Assembly: GCA_964372165.1 (NCBI GenBank)
Contig: CAYJPT010000059.1
Span: 1 to 13,236 of the forward strand
Reading direction: 5' to 3'
DNA: 13,236 nucleotides
DNA from: CAYJAD01 sp964372165
Lineage (GTDB): Bacteria > Desulfobacterota > Desulfovibrionia > Desulfovibrionales > Desulfovibrionaceae
Every line of letters starts with the position of its first letter. The first letter of the stretch is position 1. This document shows, piece by piece, positions 8,042 through 13,236 of the stretch. The position numbers were made by a program, and so were the translations under genes. Under the pieces are notes generated by a model. That model saw only the letters and a list, made by a program, of their open reading frames with translations. It did no database searches and was not told the DNA's origin.

Positions 8042-8350
8042 ATGCAAAAGCATAATGTTAAAATTCGTATTGCTGATGCCGCTCCGTATATTATTAATAA
8101 AGGTGTTGACCCTGAAATGTTGTTTGTTGAGTGTGCCAAATGTGGTAATCCCATAATATGGGAGCCAGGCAGATCAACTGAAATTTTGCAAGGTGCTGGT
8201 ATTGACCCTATTGAGCTTGATTCACAATGTTTATTGGTTACAGATGGTTGCCCGAAATGTTCACGTGATAAGCATTACCATGTACAAATTTTTAGGGTAC
8301 AATCCAATACAGCTAGTTTAAGCTCTATGGCAAAAGTGGGACATGCATAG
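8042..8350 (+). CDS. Small zinc-ribbon-like protein, function unknown
   Basis: I do not recognise this 102-aa protein. It has two Cys pairs, CAKC at residues 31-34 and CPKC at 70-73, spaced like a zinc ribbon, plus an extra Cys63. There is no signal peptide or membrane segment, so it is probably cytoplasmic, and zinc binding is inferred from the spacing only. The segment between the pairs (IIWEPGRSTEIL...IDPIELDSQ) is not low complexity and reads like a genuine fold. The ribosome site decides the start: AGGGG at 8030-8034 is 7 bases before the ATG at 8042, but only one base before the in-frame ATG at 8036. It stands alone, divergent from mutL, with a hairpin terminator about 155 bases downstream. 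Confidence 0.8.
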   Translation: MQKHNVKIRIADAAPYIINKGVDPEMLFVECAKCGNPIIWEPGRSTEILQGAGIDPIELDSQCLLVTDGCPKCSRDKHYHVQIFRVQSNTASLSSMAKVGHA

Positions 8351-8467
8351 CTGTATAATGTAAAATTTGTTTTAATGTTTTAAGGTCTTTATGTGTCAGC
8401 ATAAAGGTTCTTATAAAATGTTGATGTTAAAAATGTACCATAATGCAAAATGTTTTTATTGTTTTCT

Positions 8468-8473
8468 TATAAT
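8468..8473 (+). promoter_or_regulatory. Possible -10 box upstream of rfbC
   Basis: An exact TATAAT lies at 8468-8473, but 16-18 bases upstream there is no recognisable -35 (GCAAAA/CAAAAT). If used, the transcript would start near 8480 and run through the hairpin at 8506-8544 before rfbC. Confidence 0.3.
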
Positions 8474-8505
8474 TTTTCATACTCACATCAAGGACAATTT
8501 TTTAT

Positions 8506-8544
8506 TTAAAAAGGGGCATGCTTGTCATGACCCTTTTTAATTTT
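8506..8544. terminator. Hairpin terminator before rfbC
   Basis: The stem is TTAAAAAGGG (8506-8515), a G/A mismatch, and CATG (8517-8520), closed by a 5-base loop CTTGT (8521-8525). The complementary arm is CATG (8526-8529) and CCCTTTTTAA (8531-8540), followed by TTTT. Fourteen paired bases, a small loop and T-rich sequence on the 3' side make a good Rho-independent terminator on the + strand for the zinc-ribbon gene. The symmetry of the arms allows activity in both directions. It ends 34 bases before the rfbC ATG, so it could also act as an attenuator in the rfbC leader. Confidence 0.7.
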
Positions 8545-8578
8545 AAGACTTATGTATTCGGAGTTGAAAGGACCAAAC

Positions 8579-9106
8579 ATGGAAGTTTTAGCAGGCCTCA
8601 TTCCAGATGTGCTACTTATTAAGCCACAAGTATTTGGTGATTCACGCGGTTATTTTGTAGAAACCTGGCAAGAAAAGCGATACATGGCGCAAGGTATAAA
8701 CTTAGCATTTGTGCAGGACAATCATTCTCGCTCAAGTTATGGTATTTTACGCGGATTGCATTTTCAAAAAACAAAACCACAGGGTAAGCTTATTCATGTT
8801 TCATTGGGATCTATTTTTGATGTAGCTGTGGATATACGTAAAAATTCAACTACATACGGACAATGGTACGGCGTTGAATTGACGCAAGAGAACCAATGGC
8901 AACTTTGGATTCCACCGGGGCTTGCACATGGATTTGTTGTTACATCTGAGGTTGCACATGTGCATTACAAAGCTACAGATTTTTATGATCCCACAGATGA
9001 AGGTGTGTTTGCGTGGAACTCTCCTGAATTGAATATAAAGTGGCCCATTGCAAATCCTAATCTGTCTGCAAAAGACGCCAGCGCAACTCCTTTTATTAAG
9101 AGTTAA
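8579..9106 (+). CDS. rfbC: dTDP-4-dehydrorhamnose 3,5-epimerase
   Basis: Epimerises dTDP-4-keto-6-deoxyglucose at C3 and C5, the third step in making dTDP-L-rhamnose for surface polysaccharide, in the cytoplasm. The 175-aa product is the single cupin domain expected of the RmlC family: DSRGYFVETW (21-30), QDNHSRSSYGILRGLHFQ (46-63) with the catalytic base His61, WIPPGLAHGF (110-119), and YKATDFYDP (130-138) with the proton-donor Tyr130. I chose the ATG at 8579 because AAAGGA at 8567-8572 is correctly spaced. The in-frame ATG at 8552 adds nine residues and overlaps the ribosome site region. The rfbA, rfbB and rfbD partners are not in the window. A variant acting on another dTDP-sugar cannot be excluded. 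Confidence 0.93.
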   Translation: MEVLAGLIPDVLLIKPQVFGDSRGYFVETWQEKRYMAQGINLAFVQDNHSRSSYGILRGLHFQKTKPQGKLIHVSLGSIFDVAVDIRKNSTTYGQWYGVELTQENQWQLWIPPGLAHGFVVTSEVAHVHYKATDFYDPTDEGVFAWNSPELNIKWPIANPNLSAKDASATPFIKS

Positions 9107-9109
9107 ACC

Positions 9110-9280
9110 TGCAATTGTTTGTAGTCGCCGTGGCATAAACACGCTCACTCCAAATACCGCTTTGCGGCCGCAAGAAGTTCGACCCAGCGGGCGGCGAAGC
9201 CGTTCCCGTTAGCTGAGTAAAACGAAGCTTACGAGAATCGCACGCAACGCAATTCTGGCTCATTTCACGTGCCGACTTAT
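9110..9280. repeat. GC-rich structured islet, possible dispersed repeat
   Basis: Between the convergent rfbC and hydrolase genes, GC rises sharply: 88 of 160 bases (55%) over 9121-9280, against about 37% in a sampled gene nearby. It contains a 12-bp perfect palindrome, TTGCGGCCGCAA (9162-9173), an overlapping hairpin CCGC-TTT-GCGG (9157-9167), and a stem CGGG/CCCG plus CGGC/GCCG around a GAA loop (9188-9208, with a TT bulge). The - strand has an open frame of 65 codons here (9293 to 9096), but its composition and lack of recognisable motifs argue against a gene. The base composition suggests imported or repeat DNA, or a structured RNA. Clear terminal inverted repeats were not found. Confidence 0.5.
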
Positions 9281-9292
9281 TATCAATGCACA

Positions 9293-10177
9293 TTACTCTG
9301 CATCAATCAATTCATAACCGGAGCCTTGCTTTTTTACTATGCAAGTGCCTTTGCGCCCTATGTGCATGCCAAGAATTCTGAATTCATTTTTAGCAACATA
9401 ATCTAACATTTCAAATCTAGAAGCAATTGCTTCTTTACTATCCACATCATAAATCACAGCTACGTTTGGCAGGGGAAGTTGAATTTTTTCAACATGCACT
9501 AAATCTGCCCAAATTATTAATGTGTCTTTTCCCTCACCAACTGCAAAGACAGTATGTCCCGGCGTATGTCCAAAAGCTGCGATAGCTCTTATGCCACTAG
9601 GTAGTGAAATTGGCTTTTTGCCCAATGGGTTAGGGTTAAAGGTATGAACTTTGTCCAAATAAGTATCTAAAATTTTTTGTACTACTTCAAAGTTTTTTTG
9701 TTTTTCTTTTGGGAGAGCTAATTTCTTCTCAGTATCGATCCAATAGTCTTTTTCTTGCTCAGCAAGCCAAAGTGCAGCCTTTGGGAATGCCGCTTTGCCA
9801 TCTTTTAGCAAACCGCCAATATGATCAGGGTGCATGTGGGTTAGCAAAATAGTATCTACTTCATCAGGTGAAATATTTAGTGTATTTAAATGCTCAAATA
9901 ATTTATTACCAAAACCGCTATCAATTAAAACTGTATTATTAGGGCCTTTGATGAGTATGGTGTTTAGATACATTGTGAAATTTTCATCATCAAAGTAGTC
10001 TTCAATCGTTCCAGCCGACGCACCTTTTAATATCTTTGTATTTCCGGACATAGAATTTTCTGGTAAAAGGTACACAGTATAACCATCAACATGATACTTA
10101 AAAATTTCTTGTGCAAATATAGGTTTGGGTGAAAGTAAAACAATGCAACAAGTAATAAGTAAAAGTAATTTTTGCAT
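9293..10177 (-). CDS. Exported metallo-beta-lactamase-fold hydrolase
   Basis: A 294-aa MBL-fold metallohydrolase. Residues 1-22 are a Sec signal peptide (basic start, hydrophobic LLLLITCCIVLL, cleavage after IFA22), so it acts in the periplasm. The metal-ligand set is complete: HMHPDH (His114, 116, Asp118, His119), GHTPGH (His204), the bridging Asp225 in WADLVH, and His272 in GMHIG. The layout resembles the lactonase / methyl parathion hydrolase-like group rather than true beta-lactamases, but the substrate cannot be told from sequence. GGAG (complement of 10184-10187) sits 7 bases before the ATG. It follows the ferredoxin gene by 82 bases on the same strand, so it is probably the last gene of that operon, although a separate promoter in the gap is possible. 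Confidence 0.88.
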   Translation of the reverse strand: MQKLLLLITCCIVLLSPKPIFAQEIFKYHVDGYTVYLLPENSMSGNTKILKGASAGTIEDYFDDENFTMYLNTILIKGPNNTVLIDSGFGNKLFEHLNTLNISPDEVDTILLTHMHPDHIGGLLKDGKAAFPKAALWLAEQEKDYWIDTEKKLALPKEKQKNFEVVQKILDTYLDKVHTFNPNPLGKKPISLPSGIRAIAAFGHTPGHTVFAVGEGKDTLIIWADLVHVEKIQLPLPNVAVIYDVDSKEAIASRFEMLDYVAKNEFRILGMHIGRKGTCIVKKQGSGYELIDAE

Positions 10178-10259
10178 AATTTGCTCCTGCTATCAATGTA
10201 GTTTGTTATCTGGTTTCTAAAAAGTTTAAAGAATTTTAAGAGTCATGTAAATATAGGTG

Positions 10260-12062
10260 TTATTCTGTAAATCCTGGTGGCAGTTGACCTTCTGGTATGT
10301 CGTCAGAAAAGCCATGTACATTAGTTCGTTTAGCAACTGGAATTAAATCAAGCCCGGCAGCTACTGCCTTTTGTTTGTAATTTTCTGTATTTAATCGCAA
10401 GGCATTTAATGGATAAATCACAATGGCCGGAATGTGCACCGGGCAATGCTTTTCGCAAAAACCACAACCATAGCAGCGATTAGCATTAACAACGGGCACG
10501 GGTACTTTTGCAGTGTTATTTGTTTGCAGTGTTAAAGCCCCGTAAGGACATACTTCTTGGCACACTACACAGCTGCGGCCTTCAGCCCACGCTAGACAAA
10601 GACCCGGCTTAACAACGGCTGTGCCTACCTTGGCTTGTTGTTTTTCTTGCAATGGTAATTTCATGATGGCTTGGGTAGGGCAAACTTTACCACACTCAGC
10701 ACATTCTGGTTCACAAGGGCCTCTACGAGTCATAAGAACAGGGCTAAATACACCTTCAAAACCTGCTGTTATCCATGTTGGTTGCAGAGCATTGGTAGGG
10801 CATACTTTCATACATTGCCCACAACGTATACAGCGTGCCAAGAAATCCGCTTCTGGCCTTGCTCCTGGTGGGCGCACACAGCCTGACTGCGCCATTGTGC
10901 CCTTAAAACCTATAGACAATGGAGAGGCAGTGCTAATTAAGCTAAGAGTAGCAATACCTACACCGCTGCCTGCTGCGCATAAAAAAGCGCGCCTTGACGG
11001 TATAAATGGAATTTCTGTACCATATTGAGGGACAGAATTAGCAATAGATACTTGTTCTACTTGGCGTTCTGTACCACGTAATGCCGGAGTGTTGGGGCGT
11101 ATTTTTTCTTTTTTACTAGTGCTACAAGCAAAAGAAATTCCACGTACCGGGCAAATGTCTACACAAGTGCGGCAAGTTATACATTCAGCATATTTTGTTT
11201 TTGCTGGATCGTTGCAAATAGCATCTGTTGGGCAATTTCTAATACATTTACCACAATCTATACATACATGTACCCTGCGCCTCCAAAGTGGGCGCAAAGA
11301 TAAAAAGCCCAATAAAGCACCGGCCGGGCAAAGATAACGGCACCAAAAACGAGGACGCATGCGTTCAAGCAAAAATAATAGGCCAAAAAATGCAGTCAAA
11401 AAATAAACACTATAAAAAACACGAGGTGTTATTTGTAAGTAAGAAAGTAAAGGGCTATCTAAATAATCTATTACTGGCCGTATTGAATCTAGCCCCAGTT
11501 TACCTAGCAGTAATATTATTGGATGCAATATTAATGCATAAAGCCTTGTGATTAAAGCTATGGGTGAACCCCAAAAAATATGGCTAATACCAAATAGAGC
11601 TGAAAATGTAAGAGTGATAAAAAAAATATATTTTGTTTGGCGCAACCACTTTGGCAGTTTAAATGTATTCCATAACTTTCCGGGTAGTATATTGCGCGAA
11701 ATATCAAGGCTAATACCCATGGGGCATATATAACCACAAAAAATACGCCCCATTAGTAAAGCAAGTCCAAGTAAGATAACTCCAACAATAAGACTTGGTA
11801 TATAGTCTCTTGCTGCCAATGGTACAAGTAGTGATACAAGTGGGTCAATGCGCAAAAAACTATCTACCGGTAACGATAAACTTTGTGGCAATGACAAATC
11901 ATTTAATATGGGTACATCTTTTAATGCAGACCACTGTTCAGGCAAAGACCAAGGTATATCAATACCCATGTTTGCTAGTGGAAATACACTTTGCCACAGT
12001 AAAAAAATGAAAAGCCCAAGGCTTAGAGCTTGTACAATTTTTCTAACGCGCCTTTTTTTCAT
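10260..12062 (-). CDS. NapH-like/NapG-like fused polyferredoxin, membrane-bound
   Basis: A 600-aa iron-sulfur membrane protein that looks like two quinol-oxidation partners in one chain. Residues 1-260 are NapH-like: hydrophobic helices near 10-30, 88-107, 145-164, 168-188 and 216-233, and two Cx3CP motifs (Cys109/113, Cys241/245). Two [4Fe-4S] motifs follow (Cys267-277, Cys294-304). Then comes a linker with a twin-arginine motif SRRAFL (356-361) and a hydrophobic stretch to about 380, like an internal Tat signal. The rest is NapG/MauM-like, with four more Cys quartets starting at 411, 450, 489 and 530. The likely role is passing electrons from the membrane quinone pool to a periplasmic acceptor. 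The acceptor is unknown; no nap reductase gene is present here. The ribosome site is weak, and it starts 18 bases after the DUF362 stop, so coupling is likely. Confidence 0.88.
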   Translation of the reverse strand: MKKRRVRKIVQALSLGLFIFLLWQSVFPLANMGIDIPWSLPEQWSALKDVPILNDLSLPQSLSLPVDSFLRIDPLVSLLVPLAARDYIPSLIVGVILLGLALLMGRIFCGYICPMGISLDISRNILPGKLWNTFKLPKWLRQTKYIFFITLTFSALFGISHIFWGSPIALITRLYALILHPIILLLGKLGLDSIRPVIDYLDSPLLSYLQITPRVFYSVYFLTAFFGLLFLLERMRPRFWCRYLCPAGALLGFLSLRPLWRRRVHVCIDCGKCIRNCPTDAICNDPAKTKYAECITCRTCVDICPVRGISFACSTSKKEKIRPNTPALRGTERQVEQVSIANSVPQYGTEIPFIPSRRAFLCAAGSGVGIATLSLISTASPLSIGFKGTMAQSGCVRPPGARPEADFLARCIRCGQCMKVCPTNALQPTWITAGFEGVFSPVLMTRRGPCEPECAECGKVCPTQAIMKLPLQEKQQAKVGTAVVKPGLCLAWAEGRSCVVCQEVCPYGALTLQTNNTAKVPVPVVNANRCYGCGFCEKHCPVHIPAIVIYPLNALRLNTENYKQKAVAAGLDLIPVAKRTNVHGFSDDIPEGQLPPGFTE

Positions 12063-12080
12063 ATTAATCTACTTTGTCAT

Positions 12081-13013
12081 TTATAGACTAAGCTGCATGG
12101 TGTTTAAGTTTTCAATATCCATGCGACCAAGACCACGCTCGTGAGCTTTGCGAATATGTGAAACTTGGCGTGGCTTAATTTTTTGTCCATACCAAACATA
12201 TTTTGAAACAGCTGTAGCATCTGCAGCAACTGGGTCAGCAGAAGCAATAACTTCGCCTGGATGTATAACTTTACCGGGGCCACTTGGGCCACCAGTGGTT
12301 AATACACGTGTAGCATCAATGACTGCAAGATGTGGTTTTACTAATAAGTTTAAATCAATAATGGAGGTTGATAAGTCGTAGCGAGAATGCATAATGCCAC
12401 GATTATAAATCAAGCCCATTTGTCCTTTTAGTGATAAGGAAACACCTGCTGAGCTATGACTTTTAGCTACTGGAACAGCAATAATAACATCAGCTTTTAA
12501 TACATCACGCATAAAGGCATTTTCTTGCATTTCTTGAGCGTCAGAAATATTTTTTGTAAGATAAAATTCTTCATCCATAAGATGTTGGCAAATACCTGAT
12601 TCAACACTTTCGCAAGCTGCTAAAATACCGGAATTTTCTAAAGAGAGTCGCACGCTTTGTAATCCGTGGTCAAGGATGCGCACACTTTTTGCGCCAGCCT
12701 CTTTGCAAAGTACAAGTACCTCACGCACAACTTCTGGATGTGTAGTTGTAGCACTATCAATACCTTGTGCAAAACTCATATTAGGTTTTATAACAACGCT
12801 TTGCCCCGGTTGAACAAAGCGTGACATGCCACCCAAAGCTTCAATGGCAGCACGTGTTGCGGCAGCAGGGCTTCCTTTTACTATGCTAATATCTGGGTGT
12901 GCCTTTGCAAAGCCTTTGCTTGGTAAACAAAGACCTGATGCAAGCAATGTTGAGCCGGTAGACAAAAATGCCAAGGTTTTTAATTGCATTTTAAGAAAGT
13001 TACGTCTATTCAT
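12081..13013 (-). CDS. Tat-exported DUF362 protein
   Basis: A 310-aa protein of the DUF362 family, whose function is not established. The N terminus is a Tat signal (NRRNFLK at 2-8, hydrophobic to about 30, likely cleavage near FAKA at 35-38), so it is exported folded, often with a cofactor. Family features are VVIKPNM (73-79), TTTHPEVV (89-96), AKSH (183-186), SLKGQMG (194-200), GGPSGPGK (241-248) and ADPVAADA (259-266). It has few cysteines and no CxxC, so any iron-sulfur binding would need other ligands or partners. AAGGAG (13021-13026 on the complement) is well placed before the ATG. It is the first gene of the operon with the polyferredoxin, the natural electron-transfer partner. Confidence 0.88.
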   Translation of the reverse strand: MNRRNFLKMQLKTLAFLSTGSTLLASGLCLPSKGFAKAHPDISIVKGSPAAATRAAIEALGGMSRFVQPGQSVVIKPNMSFAQGIDSATTTHPEVVREVLVLCKEAGAKSVRILDHGLQSVRLSLENSGILAACESVESGICQHLMDEEFYLTKNISDAQEMQENAFMRDVLKADVIIAVPVAKSHSSAGVSLSLKGQMGLIYNRGIMHSRYDLSTSIIDLNLLVKPHLAVIDATRVLTTGGPSGPGKVIHPGEVIASADPVAADATAVSKYVWYGQKIKPRQVSHIRKAHERGLGRMDIENLNTMQLSL

Positions 13014-13063
13014 AATTTAGCTCCTTTGCAGTATGCATGGCTAAGATTAAGTGTATTAGTTTT

Positions 13064-13092
13064 ATTAAAAATCATTACTAAAAGAATGTCAA
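13064..13092 (-). promoter_or_regulatory. Sigma70-type promoter of the DUF362 operon
   Basis: Read on the - strand, a perfect -35 TTGACA (complement of 13087-13092) is followed by a 17-base spacer and a -10 TTTAAT (complement of 13064-13069), 5 of 6 to consensus. Transcription would start near 13057, giving a leader of about 44 bases before the ATG. No operator is evident around it. Confidence 0.65.
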
Positions 13093-13197
13093 TGTCGCAA
13101 TTTTTAGATGTAATATTACAGGTTTAGATTGAATAAATTCATTATAACATAATGACTTTTCACATGTATAATATCACATTGTACATGGATTGCATGA

Positions 13198-13236
13198 TTA
13201 AGGAAATACTGATTTATTCTGCAAGCAGAATAAATC
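13198..13236. repeat. Palindromic repeat, copy 2, cut by window edge
   Basis: GATTTATTCTGC (13211-13222) is perfectly complementary to GCAGAATAAATC (13225-13236) across a two-base centre, and the second arm ends exactly at the window edge, so the palindrome may be longer. The part TTAAGGAAATACTGATTTA (13198-13216) matches 16 of 19 bases of the motif on the - strand at 1831-1849. Both copies are intergenic and both combine TTAAGGAAA with a palindromic CTGATT core, which suggests a dispersed repeat family. Confidence 0.55.

Noticed and set aside
8387..8406. Hairpin CTTTATG-TGTCAG-CATAAAG after the zinc-ribbon gene
   Set aside because: The 7-bp stem is AT-rich and has no U tract after it; the hairpin at 8506-8544 is the better terminator.
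9096..9293. 65-codon - strand frame starting at the hydrolase stop codon (TAATG overlap)
   Set aside because: It covers the GC-rich islet and runs into the end of rfbC. The product is low in structure-forming pattern and shows no motif; the frame is better explained by the high GC of the islet removing stop codons.
10621..11028. 135-codon + strand frame
   Set aside because: Antisense to the polyferredoxin gene; its Cys and His content is a mirror of the ferredoxin codons.
12437..12456. TAAGGAAACACCTGCTGA, resembling the palindromic repeat motif
   Set aside because: It lies inside the DUF362 gene, lacks the palindromic arm and matches only the A-rich half.

Overview
The window is a compact, AT-rich stretch of bacterial chromosome. 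A hand-counted sample inside a housekeeping gene (4621-4680) is about 37% GC. It carries core metabolism, DNA repair and a membrane/periplasmic iron-sulfur module. The gene content fits an anaerobic Gram-negative bacterium: a twin-arginine exported protein, a NapH/NapG-type ferredoxin with six cluster motifs, RecD2, and a MutL that keeps the nuclease-type C-terminal motifs. A low-GC member of the Desulfovibrionaceae is my best guess, but this rests on gene content alone and is tentative.

Layout, left to right. Positions 1-84 may be the tail of an unrecognised + strand gene. hom (homoserine dehydrogenase) follows on the - strand. A 534-base gap between divergent hom and aroL holds a 149-bp MITE-like element with 18-bp perfect terminal inverted repeats, a small palindrome right beside it, and a possible aroL promoter. 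The + strand run aroL-aroC-recD2 is tightly packed, with a 12-nt gap and then an 8-nt overlap. It joins the shikimate kinase and chorismate synthase steps of aromatic biosynthesis to a repair helicase. mutL converges on recD2 from the - strand. Divergent from mutL is a 102-aa zinc-ribbon-like protein of unknown function. A hairpin terminator then precedes a lone rfbC (dTDP-sugar 3,5-epimerase). A GC-rich non-genic islet (55% GC over 9121-9280) separates rfbC from the last block.

The last block is a - strand gene set read from 13013 down to 9293. It encodes a Tat-exported DUF362 protein, a 600-aa NapH-like/NapG-like fusion with an internal twin-arginine motif, and a Sec-exported metallo-beta-lactamase-fold hydrolase. 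A good sigma70-type promoter lies upstream of the DUF362 gene. All three products are predicted to act at or outside the cytoplasmic membrane. This looks like an undescribed membrane-to-periplasm electron-transfer module serving an unknown reaction, and it is the most interesting coding feature here.

The most interesting non-coding features are the MITE, a palindromic motif present beside the MITE and again at the right edge of the window, and the GC-rich islet. I see no tRNA, rRNA, CRISPR array, phage gene or transposase gene.
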